Source: Chitinophaga rhizophila (GTDB lineage Bacteria > Bacteroidota > Bacteroidia > Chitinophagales > Chitinophagaceae). Taken from it: DNA of 64,000 nucleotides. Both the position numbers and the translations under genes were made by a program. Location of the stretch: the NCBI RefSeq assembly GCF_019492185.1, contig NZ_JAICCF010000005.1, positions 248,001 through 312,000 of the forward strand. The letters run 5' to 3'. The notes beneath the pieces were generated by a model. That model was given only the letters and a program-made list of their open reading frames with translations, searched no databases and was not told where the DNA came from. Shown one piece after another: positions 8,755 to 17,684 of this stretch. How positions within the stretch are numbered: position 1 is the first letter of the stretch; every line of letters starts with the position of its first letter.

Positions 8755-9735
8755 AAATGAAGCAAACGCTTACCATTCAATGTCTAATGATCTCTTTTTA
8801 AAGCTAACATCGTACAGCTATAAGCCTAGACACCCACCATACACTAAACAGCCATTCCTTGGCCAGAACCTGTTCTAAAATGGTCCTTCCATGTCCAATG
8901 GGCATTTCTTAAAGTTGACACCATACACCCATGGACTTGCACCATTAACGCACTGGTTAATCCCAAATAGCATCAATTGAACATACTAAACAGCCATTCC
9001 TTAGCCAGAACCTGTTCTAAAATGATCCTTTCATGTCCAATGGCCATTTTTTAAAGCTGATACTATACACCCATGGACTAGTACCATTAACGCACTGGTT
9101 AATCCCAAATAGCATCAATTGAACATACTAAACAGCCATTCCTTGGCCAGAACCTGTTCTAAAATGATCCTTCCATGTCCAATGGGCACTTCTTAAAGCT
9201 GACACCGTACACTCATGGACTTGCGCTATTAACGCACTGGTTAACCTGAAACAATCTTAATTAGAATATACTATTTAATGAATCCTGAGCAGGAACCTGC
9301 CTCCCAATGACGCTAACGCTTACCCTTCCATGTCCCATGGTCACTTCTTAACCTTGACACCATACACCCATGGACTTGCACCATTAACGCATTGGTTAAT
9401 CCAAATAGCTCAATGAACATACTATTACAACCGTCCCTGGGTCCGAACCTGCCCTCGAAGGGTGTTAACCCTTATCTTTTCTCCTAAAGCTGACACCGCG
9501 CAACCATAAGTATACCCTATTAGTACATTTTGCTTCTTAACCCTGACACCATACACCCATGGACTTGCACCATTAACGCACTGGTTAATCCAAAATAGCT
9601 CAATTGAACATACTATTACAACCGTCCCTGGGTCCGAACCTGCCCTCGAAGGGTGTTACGCCCTTATCTTTCCTCCTAAAGCTGACATCGCGCAACCATA
9701 AGTATACCCTATTAATACATTTTGCACCATTTACT
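8755..9735. repeat. Degenerate tandem repeat array, unit about 142 bp
   Basis: At least six related units are seen. The block ACTAAACAGCCATTCCTT or its variants begins near 8843, 8984, 9127, 9269, 9421 and 9612. The inverted motif ATTAAC-6-GTTAAT (variant in the third copy) lies at 8944-8961, 9086-9103, 9228-9245, 9383-9400 and 9572-9589, so the first three are exactly 142 bp apart and later ones 155 and 189. Each unit also has AGAACCTGTTCT (a palindrome) or a remnant, CCATGTCCAATGG, and CATTTCTTAAAG or a variant. Units become more diverged toward the right, where about 50 bp of extra sequence is inserted. Both flanks are ordinary genes. Confidence 0.9.
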
Positions 9736-9995
9736 GACTATTTACCCAATAAAAGTCTCCAATTCCAATAACCATATCCTTCTTCTGGTTGAGCCAATCG
9801 GCTCAATCCGTAATTGTCCCGTCCTAAAAGGCCCCCTCATAGAGCCGAGAACAACTTTAACTTCTTCCTCACCATCAATCTGATACTGCTACGGCGGCCC
9901 TTTATTGCCCTTCATCCTGCAATTTCCCCCACTTTTCCCCTTCAATTCCTAATTCTAATTCCTAATTCCTAATTTCTCCCGTAATATTGTGCTTT

Positions 9996-10760
9996 ATGGA
10001 AAAGAGGAAGATTATCCAAGTAAAAGACCTCGTTAAGAAATACGGGGATTTTACAGCAGTTAAAGGTATCAGTTTCGATGTGTACGAGAATGAGATCTTC
10101 GGTTTATTAGGTCCCAATGGTGCCGGTAAATCTACCACTTTAGAGATTATTGAAACCCTGAGGGAAAAAACCTCCGGCACTGTAATAGTTGATGGATTTG
10201 ACCTCGATAAGGATCCCGAGTCAATTAAGAAGCTGATAGGCGTACAATTACAAAGCTCTGGTTACTACCCTGGTCTCAACCTGACTGAATTGATAGACCT
10301 GTTCTGCGGATTGTATAACCAGACTGCAGATCCGAAGGAGCTGCTGGCCGCATTTAACCTGGAGGATAAAGCGAAGGCAAAATATAAAGAGCTCTCCGGT
10401 GGACAAAAACAGCGGTTCTCCATCGCTACTACACTGATCAACAAGCCCAAGATTATATTCCTTGACGAGCCAACTACAGGATTGGATCCTCAGGCAAGAC
10501 GCAACCTCTGGGACCTGATTCAGGAAGTCCGTTCCCAGGGTACGACCGTCGTTATTACTACGCACTACATGGACGAAGCTGAATTTCTCTGTGATCGCTG
10601 TGCTATCGTTGATAGTGGCCGCATCATTGCGCTGGAATCACCAGATACATTGATCGACCAACTGGTGGCGGGTGGATTCGAGCGTAAAAAGGAAGTAAAG
10701 AAGGCCAATCTGGAAGATGTGTTCATACACATGACAGGGAAGGGGTTGCGTGAAGACTAA
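9996..10760 (+). CDS. ABC transporter ATP-binding protein (ABC-2/CcmA-like)
   Basis: A 254-residue ATPase with Walker A GPNGAGKST (about 39-47), Q-loop region VQLQSS, signature LSGGQKQR (near 131), Walker B IIFLDEPTTGLDP (near 150) and a switch His in ITTHYMDEAE. This is the subfamily that powers ABC-2-type export permeases of drugs, polysaccharides or gliding components. No permease is encoded next to it, so the partner must be elsewhere or it acts with a shared permease. ATG 9996 gives MEKRKII; a TTG at 9987 is an unlikely longer start. The gene begins right after a microsatellite of AATTCCT units and is followed 34 bp later by the YfiT-like gene. Confidence 0.93.
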   Translation: MEKRKIIQVKDLVKKYGDFTAVKGISFDVYENEIFGLLGPNGAGKSTTLEIIETLREKTSGTVIVDGFDLDKDPESIKKLIGVQLQSSGYYPGLNLTELIDLFCGLYNQTADPKELLAAFNLEDKAKAKYKELSGGQKQRFSIATTLINKPKIIFLDEPTTGLDPQARRNLWDLIQEVRSQGTTVVITTHYMDEAEFLCDRCAIVDSGRIIALESPDTLIDQLVAGGFERKKEVKKANLEDVFIHMTGKGLRED

Positions 10761-10794
10761 TTATAATTCTTAACTCTTCAACATAACAGACACT

Positions 10795-11337
10795 ATGGAC
10801 ATGGACCTGGAGCAATTGAAGTATCCCATCGGACGATTTGAAGCACCTGCTACTATTTCCGTTCACTCACTGAAAGGGTATATTACTGATATACGGTATC
10901 TGCCTTCATTGATAGAAATCGTTGTACAGAGTCTGGACGAGGCACAGTTAGCCACTCCATACCGGCCAGGAGGGTGGACAGTCGCCCAGGTCGTACATCA
11001 TCTGGTAGACAGTCATACGCAGGCTTTGACCCGTTTTAAGTGGGCGCTGACGGAAGACAATCCCACTATCAAGGCATACGATGAGGCAGCCTGGGCGGAA
11101 TTGCCAGATGTGTTCAAGACGCCTGTAAATGTTTCAATGACGTTACTACATGCGCTCCATGCACGTTGGGTAAACCTGATGGAAAACCTGACTGACGAGC
11201 AATGGGAACGTACTTTTGTACACCCTGAAAGCAAAAAGACAATTTCACTGCGTACAATGGCAGCTACCTACTCCTGGCATGGTAAACATCACCTGGCTCA
11301 CGTAGAAAAACTGAAAGAGCGGAACAACTGGCACTAA
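10795..11337 (+). CDS. YfiT/DinB-family bacillithiol transferase
   Basis: A 180-residue four-helix-bundle protein of the DinB/YfiT superfamily. The three-His metal site is visible as H68/H69 with H74 in VVHHLVDSH and H162, H166 and H169 in WHGKHHLAH near the C-terminus. The opening LKYPIGRFEAP and PGGWTVAQVVHHL are specific to the YfiT group, which in Firmicutes transfers bacillithiol to electrophiles or acts as a metal-dependent hydrolase. The presence of bshB1 (27449-28180) in the same window supports a bacillithiol-using cell. It is followed after 15 bp by a Nudix gene, likely in one message. Confidence 0.88.
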   Translation: MDMDLEQLKYPIGRFEAPATISVHSLKGYITDIRYLPSLIEIVVQSLDEAQLATPYRPGGWTVAQVVHHLVDSHTQALTRFKWALTEDNPTIKAYDEAAWAELPDVFKTPVNVSMTLLHALHARWVNLMENLTDEQWERTFVHPESKKTISLRTMAATYSWHGKHHLAHVEKLKERNNWH

Positions 11338-11352
11338 TCAAAATACAGCACT

Positions 11353-11922
11353 ATGGCATCATTAGAGTGGAAGACTTTAAGCTCGGAATACCTTATCAAA
11401 ACAAACTGGCTGACCGCCCGTCGTGATAAATGTGAAACACCCCAGGGCAAAATTGTTGACGCCTATTACGTACTTGAATACAATGACTGGGTCAATTGCG
11501 TGGCTGTAACTGCTGATGGACGCCTGATCATGGTCAGGCAGTTCAGACAGGGCATAGGAAGAACTGTACTGGAAATACCCGGAGGTACTATGGATGATAC
11601 AGATCCATCCCCTGAATTTGCCATGCGTCGTGAATTATTAGAAGAAACAGGCTATGACTTTGAGCAGCTGATTCCCTTGGGAGCTGTAGCACCCAATCCG
11701 GCTTCCAGCAATAACCTGACGCATATGTTCCTGGCTGTTGGCGGCAAAAAGGTACAGGAACAGGATCTCGATGAAACTGAAGAATTAGAAGTAATACTTA
11801 TGGATCTTGCAGAAGTCGAAAAGCTGCTGCTTAACAATGAGATACTTCAAAGCCTGCATGCTACCTGTCTTTTCTACGCTTTACCAAAGCTGAAGGAACT
11901 GTCTCAACAACAGGCCAGGTAG
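11353..11922 (+). CDS. Nudix hydrolase, ADP-ribose pyrophosphatase-like
   Basis: A 189-residue cytoplasmic hydrolase. The Nudix core RELLEETGYD (about 93-102) follows an IPGGTMDDTDPSPEFA stretch; the spacing between the glycine pair and the RE core is one residue longer than the textbook box. The N-terminal beta strands and VVRQFRQG-like segment (MVRQFRQGIGR, about 60-70) are characteristic of ADP-sugar pyrophosphatases of the NudF/ADPRase group. It sits 15 bp after the YfiT-like gene and ends before a bidirectional terminator. The precise nucleotide substrate is not determinable. Confidence 0.88.
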   Translation: MASLEWKTLSSEYLIKTNWLTARRDKCETPQGKIVDAYYVLEYNDWVNCVAVTADGRLIMVRQFRQGIGRTVLEIPGGTMDDTDPSPEFAMRRELLEETGYDFEQLIPLGAVAPNPASSNNLTHMFLAVGGKKVQEQDLDETEELEVILMDLAEVEKLLLNNEILQSLHATCLFYALPKLKELSQQQAR

Positions 11923-11985
11923 GTAGAATTATCTAAAAGGTCAAAAACCTGTAACCAATGTAGCCCGCTACATAAAATATAACAC

Positions 11986-12026
11986 AAAGAGGCTGCCTCA
12001 ATATATATTGGGCAGCCTCTTTTTAT
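11986..12026. terminator. Bidirectional terminator between nudix gene and folC
   Basis: AAAGAGGCTGCC (11986-11997) pairs with GGCAGCCTCTTT (12011-12022) and is followed by T residues. It separates a plus-strand and a minus-strand gene. Confidence 0.9.
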
Positions 12027-12116
12027 TCAGATATCTGATAAGAACAGGTAATTATTCAAATGATCAGAAGGAGGGCCGTTGACATTTTCAACACCCTTAA
12101 TTCCTGATGGTAGCAG

Positions 12117-13403
12117 CTACATGACCTCTGCAACAACAAAGAAGCTTCCGCATACCAGTATAACGTCTTCCTTGTGGGCCTGTTGCCTTGCGGCCTGATA
12201 GGCCTGCTGCACAGATGCATATGCATGTCCTCTCAGGCCGTGTTGCTTACCGAGTTCCGCCAGCTCTTCCTGATCCATCGCACGGGGCAATTGTGCTTTA
12301 CAGAAATAGTAGGTTGCTGCGGCGGGAAACAGCGGTAGTACCTTCGCCACTTCCTTATCTTTTACAAAGCCTGTGACGATATGCAGATGCCTGTATACCA
12401 TATGCTGCAGCTGCTGTACAATCTCTGTAATGCCAGCCTCATTATGTCCCACGTCAAAGATTGTTACCGGATCATGGGAAATGATCTCCCACCTGCCGCG
12501 CAACCCTGTCAGCTTCTTTACATGCGACAATGCCGTGAGTACTGTCTGCTCTGGCAACTCCCAGCCTGCCTGCTGCAGAATCTTCACCGCCGAAAGTACG
12601 CCCATAATATTCTTCATCTGATACTGGCCGGTCAGGTCGGTATGGATCCTGGTCATGTCTCCGCTATGTGTGTGCTGGATGCCCAGTGAAAGGCGTCCGG
12701 CGGTAAAGTCAGTTTCCTGTAACAGCCATTCCTGGTCTGCAAAATGAATCGGCGCACCCAAAAATGCCGCTTTGTCAATGAATACAGACTCAATCTCTGA
12801 CTGCGTCTGTGAAATGACTACCGGCACATTCTCTTTAATAATCCCTGCTTTTTCTGCTGCAATTTCCGGTAAGGTATTGCCCAGGATATGCATGTGGTCA
12901 TAACTGATATTAGTGATCAGTGAGAGTTCTGGTGTAATTACATTGGTACTGTCTAACCTGCCGCCAAGCCCTACTTCAATAATAGCAATATCCACCTGCT
13001 CCAGCACGAAATACTGATATGCCATAGCGACGGTCAGTTCAAAGAAGGAAGGCTCGAGACTTTCGATAGTAGGCTTCATCTGTTCAATAAATGCTACTAC
13101 AAACTCTTTGGAAATCATTTCTCCATTGATCCGGATACGCTCACGGAAATCAAGCAGGTGAGGGGAGGTGTACAGCCCTGTCTTATAGCCTGCCTGCTGG
13201 AAGATTGCTGCCAGCATATGACTGGTAGACCCTTTTCCATTAGTGCCGGCAACATGAATAGATTTGAATTTGTGCTGAGGATCGCCCAGCTGTTTGCAAA
13301 GCTCGAGCGTATTATGCAGGTCCTTTTTTAAGGCGCTGGCGCCTACCCGGGTGAACATGGGTAGCTGCTGATAGAGGTAATCAACCGTTTCCTGGTAGTT
13401 CAT
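12117..13403 (-). CDS. folC: Folylpolyglutamate synthase / dihydrofolate synthase
   Basis: Adds glutamate to dihydropteroate and to folates, in the cytoplasm. The Mur-ligase-type P-loop AGTNGKGSTS is present near residue 53, followed by TSPHLLDFRERIRING, the folate-binding loop, EVGLGGRLDSTN and, further on, NISYDHMHILG and FDVGHNEAG. The length of 428 residues is normal. The start is set at ATG 13403 (MNYQETVDYLYQQ); a longer frame back to a TTG at 13451 overlaps a -7 promoter box and looks unlikely. The next gene upstream (DUF5723) is on the same strand with 87 bp between. Confidence 0.93.
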   Translation of the reverse strand: MNYQETVDYLYQQLPMFTRVGASALKKDLHNTLELCKQLGDPQHKFKSIHVAGTNGKGSTSHMLAAIFQQAGYKTGLYTSPHLLDFRERIRINGEMISKEFVVAFIEQMKPTIESLEPSFFELTVAMAYQYFVLEQVDIAIIEVGLGGRLDSTNVITPELSLITNISYDHMHILGNTLPEIAAEKAGIIKENVPVVISQTQSEIESVFIDKAAFLGAPIHFADQEWLLQETDFTAGRLSLGIQHTHSGDMTRIHTDLTGQYQMKNIMGVLSAVKILQQAGWELPEQTVLTALSHVKKLTGLRGRWEIISHDPVTIFDVGHNEAGITEIVQQLQHMVYRHLHIVTGFVKDKEVAKVLPLFPAAATYYFCKAQLPRAMDQEELAELGKQHGLRGHAYASVQQAYQAARQQAHKEDVILVCGSFFVVAEVM

Positions 13404-13448
13404 ATACATTTGGTATGCCGGAACAAACGTCATATTTGTTCCGGACCC

Positions 13449-13456
13449 CAAATGTA
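13449..13456 (-). promoter_or_regulatory. Bacteroidota -7 box TACATTTG before folC
   Basis: Read on the minus strand, TAnnTTTG is matched exactly 46 bp before the folC ATG. It supports a separate folC promoter and the shorter start. Confidence 0.5.
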
Positions 13457-13490
13457 AATTAACTAGTATAAATTTCGCGGGTAAAAATCA

Positions 13491-14960
13491 TTAGAAGTTA
13501 GTACCAGGGCAACCTACCTTGTCTGCTCCACGTTTGATCGGAATGATACGTAGTGCAAGGAAGCCATCCAGGCGGTTCTTGTTCTTCTGGAAGAGATTGG
13601 ATAACATGGTAGTCGAACCAATTACCAATGGTCCCAGTCGCAGACCAACACCTGCATCAAACTGACCATTACGGTTTACGCTCATTGGCAGGTAACCGCC
13701 AACAAAGCGCGCATCATAGCGAGGGGTTACCTGGAAGTAGGATATCACATATGTCTTGCTCGGATCAAACTTACCTGCATTTAATGCCATACGTCCTCCT
13801 GCATTTACAAAGAAGCGTCCGTCGATGTTATAGTCTGCTGTAATGTTCAACGCCGCCGGCGTGTTCATACGAAACTTCTCTTCTGTCGGCAGCTCATTGA
13901 AGTATGTGCTGATACGACGGTAATATTGTTGCCAGCCCTCGTTGTTACGCAGTCTCAGGTCGCTGGTATTTACATTTTCTGTACGCAGATCCAGGTCTTT
14001 GCTGTTAGGATCCTTTTTATAGGTGATGCTACCAAGGTCAGTAATCGATACGCCGATCCTTAATCTGTAATCATCTGCCTCCGGATTCCATTGCGAGTCA
14101 TCATAACCGGTCAGACCATCTATTGCTTCACGCCACTCGTAGGTAATACCCACGTCCATGCCTACGCCCATATTACCGAATACCTTATAGTTGCTCAGGT
14201 TAGGACGATCCCATCTTGCCAGTGCATCGCTATAACCCATCTTCAGGGTACCATCGCTGATCTCTCCTGCGGTTCTGGAGTTCATCACAAACGAAGCGCC
14301 TTCTACCTGCGCATAACCTGCTCCTATGCCAGACAACAACTTTAAGGTAGCTCCTGCTTTGAATACGGTGTTACCATCATCTTTTAATACACGGGCATAG
14401 GTAAGTCCAAACTCATTCCACCAATGAAAGCTACCGTTACCCCATTCCATATCATAACGTTTGTTGGCAAACGCGGGATTAGGGAAGTCCTGTGCAAAGA
14501 AATTAGCCACGTCAGAGGTAATATTACCTCCGTTGGCCATAGCGCGTACTCTCCATGTAAATGCAACTGCGCTCAGTTCATCAATAGAATAAAGTACTGA
14601 AGGCATCATCACATCTACATTGCCCCAGGCAAACTGCCTGCCCGTACCGGCAGTATCCAGGAAGTAGTCGCGGTTCTTTCTCATTCCCTCCAGCGAATCT
14701 GGCGGATGCAGCAATATAGACCGTGGAAAACGGATATATGTGTTACCGGCAGCAGCATTGATGCCGGCAATATTAACGTCCCATTTGTAATGTGTACCCG
14801 CTGCCATTGCCGGGTTGTTAGGTACTCCATGAATGCCGGCGTAATGGCTGTTGGAATATCCCCCCAGGGTAAATTGTGCTTTGGCCTTATAAGACCCAAA
14901 AAAACAGATAGTAATAAATAACAGTCGTAGATGTCTTAGCAGCTTAACTTTAAATGGCAT
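13491..14960 (-). CDS. DUF5723-family secreted/outer-membrane protein
   Basis: A 489-residue protein with a signal peptide (about 1-28, ending KAKAQ). The start of the mature part, FTLGGYSNSHYAGIHGVPNNPA, is typical of the DUF5723 family found in Bacteroidota, where alternating aromatic/hydrophobic strands suggest an outer-membrane beta-barrel related to the PorV/FadL-like fold. The C-terminus has a poly-strand pattern with RLGPLVIGS and IPIKRG. No biochemical role is known to me. It lies between folC and a TonB-like gene on the same strand, with a terminator separating it from the latter. Confidence 0.8.
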   Translation of the reverse strand: MPFKVKLLRHLRLLFITICFFGSYKAKAQFTLGGYSNSHYAGIHGVPNNPAMAAGTHYKWDVNIAGINAAAGNTYIRFPRSILLHPPDSLEGMRKNRDYFLDTAGTGRQFAWGNVDVMMPSVLYSIDELSAVAFTWRVRAMANGGNITSDVANFFAQDFPNPAFANKRYDMEWGNGSFHWWNEFGLTYARVLKDDGNTVFKAGATLKLLSGIGAGYAQVEGASFVMNSRTAGEISDGTLKMGYSDALARWDRPNLSNYKVFGNMGVGMDVGITYEWREAIDGLTGYDDSQWNPEADDYRLRIGVSITDLGSITYKKDPNSKDLDLRTENVNTSDLRLRNNEGWQQYYRRISTYFNELPTEEKFRMNTPAALNITADYNIDGRFFVNAGGRMALNAGKFDPSKTYVISYFQVTPRYDARFVGGYLPMSVNRNGQFDAGVGLRLGPLVIGSTTMLSNLFQKNKNRLDGFLALRIIPIKRGADKVGCPGTNF

Positions 14961-15029
14961 ATGCAGTGATTAGTTGGCAGTTCGGTTTCTCCGCAATAAC
15001 GCAAAAATCTAGCCTTTTATTGGCGGTCC

Positions 15030-15070
15030 CTACAAAAGAAAATGGGAAAAGACCACGGATCTTTTCCCAT
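15030..15070 (-). terminator. Terminator of the TonB-like gene
   Basis: A perfect 11-bp stem (15042-15052 with 15060-15070), 7-nt loop, and a T-rich tail on the minus strand, 20 bp after the stop. Confidence 0.85.
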
Positions 15071-15089
15071 GCAAATATATTCAAATATA

Positions 15090-15974
15090 TTATTGTACTT
15101 TAAAATAAAATCTTATAAGTGCGAATTGTACCTCCGGAGCATCATTGTTACCATTGTACTTCAACTGTGAAGCAGCCCTCCTGGCAATCTCTATTAATCG
15201 CGGGTTATTAAGGGTAGACCCCTTTAGCGAATGAGAAGTAGCAATCACATTACCCTGCCTGTCCACCTTGATATTGATAGCAATATAACCGGATTCATCT
15301 CCATCATATGTCAGGGATGGTTTACTCAGTAATGTACGTCCGTTCAGCCGGAAATCTGACCGGCCTCCTCCAAGTCCACCGCCGGTATAGCCGCCTCCAT
15401 TAGGATTACCGTTGATCTGCCCACGGTCGCCAGGTTTACCTGTATTACCCTCGCCGGTTGAGTTATTACTACTTTGAGCATTATTGCCACTATTGGAACT
15501 GCTGGAACTACCGCCTGCATATACTGCCTTAGGCTTCGGTGCAGGAGGTACCGGTGCAGGTGGATTATCAGAGTTCTTTTTAGGAGGTGTCTTCGTTGGC
15601 TGAGACTCCAGGTTCTTGTTTTCCTTCGGTTTCTCTACCGGCTTCTCCGGTTTGGTTATCTCAGGCGCTTCCTCATCATCCTGTGTGGCAATGTCTTCTT
15701 GGGTAGCATTGTCAGCCGAAGGTACAGGCTCGTTCTGAGGAGTAGACGCACTGGCCTCTCCGCTGCTCGGCGGATTAGGATTCAACGGCTGCTCATCACC
15801 CATACCCTCATCAGAGGTACCCAGGTTTACTTCCATACCAAGGTCCTGGTCAGGTAAAGGCGGCGGCGTTGAAAACCCTGCCAGCAACAGCACGACTAAC
15901 ACTAATGCGTGAACTGCAATGGTGGCACCTGCGGCTTTTAAGTTCTTATCTGTATTGTCTTCTTTTCTCGGCAT
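15090..15974 (-). CDS. TonB-like energy transducer
   Basis: A 294-residue protein with a short basic N-terminus, one membrane segment (about 14-35, AAGATIAVHALVLVVLLLAG), a long Pro/Glu/Lys- and then Ser/Asn/Gly-rich spacer (about 40-210) and a C-terminal domain (about 215-294) with GYIAINIKVDRQGNVIATS, which resembles the TonB C-terminal fold. Such proteins couple the proton-motive force to TonB-dependent receptors, or act as periplasmic scaffold. ExbB/ExbD genes, with which this type often forms an operon, are not next to it here; DUF5723 lies downstream and no gene lies upstream on this strand for 1.7 kb. ATG 15974 is used; a TTG six bases upstream is less likely. Confidence 0.82.
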   Translation of the reverse strand: MPRKEDNTDKNLKAAGATIAVHALVLVVLLLAGFSTPPPLPDQDLGMEVNLGTSDEGMGDEQPLNPNPPSSGEASASTPQNEPVPSADNATQEDIATQDDEEAPEITKPEKPVEKPKENKNLESQPTKTPPKKNSDNPPAPVPPAPKPKAVYAGGSSSSSNSGNNAQSSNNSTGEGNTGKPGDRGQINGNPNGGGYTGGGLGGGRSDFRLNGRTLLSKPSLTYDGDESGYIAINIKVDRQGNVIATSHSLKGSTLNNPRLIEIARRAASQLKYNGNNDAPEVQFALIRFYFKVQ

Positions 15975-16369
15975 ACCCAAAAGTAACGATATTTTTTAAA
16001 GTGTATAATGTCAGTATCCTCACCTCTACAATTCTTCTTCAGTACGCTGCTTTCTCCCCACAACAGCAACTGATTATCCACTGATAATTACCTCAAATTT
16101 ACAAAACTTTCCTGCAGTGTCCCGTCACCCGCAAAGTGGCTGCTGTACAGCTGTTCGACGGATTACTGCGTCAATATTTTTATCCTGATCTTTTCTTGTT
16201 GATCCCCTTTTTTATGACCACCTTGCACTGATCCCGGCGTACTAGCCATCCTATACCCTGACTACCCCAGGCCCAACTGCTAACCGCCTCTACAGGAACC
16301 CGAATCTCAAATCCTCATTTCTTATTGCTGATTCTTTATTTACCTTCGTTCCTTCTTTAGAGCATCACA
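15975..16369. other. Divergent intergenic region, no gene seen
   Basis: About 395 bp between the TonB-like and MFS genes. On the minus strand a TACTTTTG box touches the TonB-like start (15978-15985), and on the plus strand TACCTTCG near 16341 is a weak -7-like element for the MFS gene. Nothing else recognised. Confidence 0.5.
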
Positions 16370-17608
16370 ATGTCACCGATCCTATCTCTCTATAAAAAAG
16401 CTTACGCGGGCTTATCTTCATCCACCTGGTTGTTAGCGGTAGTTTTGTTAATCAATCGTAGCGGCGCAATGGTCATACCGTTTATGACGGTATACCTCAC
16501 ACAGCAACTCCATTTCTCCGTAGAACAAACCGGTATTGTTATGGCCTGCTTTGGCGCGGGCGCTATATGCGGGTCGTTCATTGGTGGACGCCTGACTGAC
16601 AAGATCGGCTTTTACCCTGTACAGTTCTGGAGCCTGTTACTTCAAGGACTCATCTTCCTTGTACTTGGCCAGATGCATACGCTGACGCAACTTTGTATCT
16701 GCATATTTGTGCTCAGCTGCGTAGGCGATACCTTCAGGCCTGCCAACGTTGCCGCCACTGCCTATTATAGTTCTGTCGAAAATCGTACCCGTTCCTATTC
16801 CCTCAACAGGCTGGCCTCCAACCTCGGTTGGTCTATTGGTCCGGCGGTGGGCGGTATACTTGCTGGATATAGTTATCATCTGCTGTTCTGGGTAGACGGC
16901 CTTAGTTGTATCACTGCTGTTACCATCATGCGGATACTCCTGCCGCCGGCAAAGGTTCTGCACAAAGAAACAACTACCCCCGATAAAGCGCTGCCTACTG
17001 ATAACGCCAGTGTGTACGCTGATAGTATCTACCTCATCTTTGTACTGCTGATTGTTGTCTTCACTACCGGCTTCCTGCAACTGACTACCATGGTACCTTT
17101 ATACCTTAAGTCGGTCGCCCATATGAAAGAAGCCAATATCGGTATGCTCATGGGACTGAACGGACTACTCGTTGCCTTTATCGAAATGGTGCTGGTATTC
17201 AAACTGGAAGGCAAGCTGCATAGTCTGCAGTTCGTTACAAGGGGTACTATACTGGCTGGTCTCGGCTATCTGAGCTTCAACCTGCTGCCGCCCGTTGCTG
17301 CTACCGGACTCTTTTTCATCCTGCTCGTTACCGCAGGAGAGATGCTGAGTATCCCGTTCATGAACTCGTTTTTTGTGATGAGAAGCGGTGAGCACAACCG
17401 CGGACAATACGCCGGTCTCTATACAATGGCATTCTCTATTTCCAGTATCCTGGCTCCAACGCTGGGTGCATATACGGTTGAACACTACGGCTTCTCTACC
17501 TGGTGGTACTGTGCCGGCGCATTATGCCTCCTGCCAGGAGCAGGTTTTTATCTCCTGTACAAAAAGATCGCTGCTAACAAGGAAGTAGAAGTCGTGATAA
17601 AACATTGA
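16370..17608 (+). CDS. MFS transporter
   Basis: A 412-residue inner-membrane protein with 12 predicted membrane spans. The loop after span 2 has GGRLTDKIGF, the MFS motif A that marks drug:H+ antiporters and similar carriers, and an RNR-type charged pair occurs in span 1 (LINRSGAM). The central loop (about 195-215) is polar and the C-terminus is short and basic. Overall pattern is like the MdtH/YitG group of multidrug exporters. No regulator or outer-membrane channel is adjacent, so the substrate is unknown. A long symmetrical terminator follows. Confidence 0.9.
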   Translation: MSPILSLYKKAYAGLSSSTWLLAVVLLINRSGAMVIPFMTVYLTQQLHFSVEQTGIVMACFGAGAICGSFIGGRLTDKIGFYPVQFWSLLLQGLIFLVLGQMHTLTQLCICIFVLSCVGDTFRPANVAATAYYSSVENRTRSYSLNRLASNLGWSIGPAVGGILAGYSYHLLFWVDGLSCITAVTIMRILLPPAKVLHKETTTPDKALPTDNASVYADSIYLIFVLLIVVFTTGFLQLTTMVPLYLKSVAHMKEANIGMLMGLNGLLVAFIEMVLVFKLEGKLHSLQFVTRGTILAGLGYLSFNLLPPVAATGLFFILLVTAGEMLSIPFMNSFFVMRSGEHNRGQYAGLYTMAFSISSILAPTLGAYTVEHYGFSTWWYCAGALCLLPGAGFYLLYKKIAANKEVEVVIKH

Positions 17609-17620
17609 TCCACATTACTT

Positions 17621-17673
17621 ACTATAAAAGACTACGGCGCTTCATCATCTGAAGCGCCGTAGTCTTTTATAGT
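17621..17673. terminator. 24-bp perfect inverted repeat, bidirectional terminator
   Basis: 17621-17644 is the exact reverse complement of 17650-17673, with a 5-nt loop. A- and T-rich ends of each arm provide a weak tail on both strands. It lies between the stops of two convergent genes. Confidence 0.9.
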
Positions 17674-17684
17674 AAACCACTCAT

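Larger units (their letters stand above)
8556..9995. other. 1.4-kb gene-free region dominated by a tandem repeat array
   Basis: No coding sequence is supported on either strand. It holds a long hairpin (8618-8646), an array of degenerate repeats (about 8755-9735), a short inverted repeat around 9798-9817 and, directly before the ABC ATPase gene, a microsatellite of the form AATTCCTAATTCC (about 9940-9972). Confidence 0.75.

Noticed and set aside
8755..9735. CRISPR array
   Set aside because: Units are about 142 bp, adjacent units are similar along their whole length, no distinct spacers exist and no cas gene is present.
9940..9972. AATTCCT microsatellite as a promoter or attachment site
   Set aside because: Simple sequence with no consensus spacing; related short runs near 28455 and 33780 also show no site-like structure.
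12188..12689. Plus-strand reading frames inside folC
   Set aside because: Antisense shadows of a well-supported gene; no family, no promoter.
17621..17673. Transposon end (inverted repeat)
   Set aside because: The arms are adjacent with a 5-nt loop between convergent stops, which fits a terminator; no second copy in the window.
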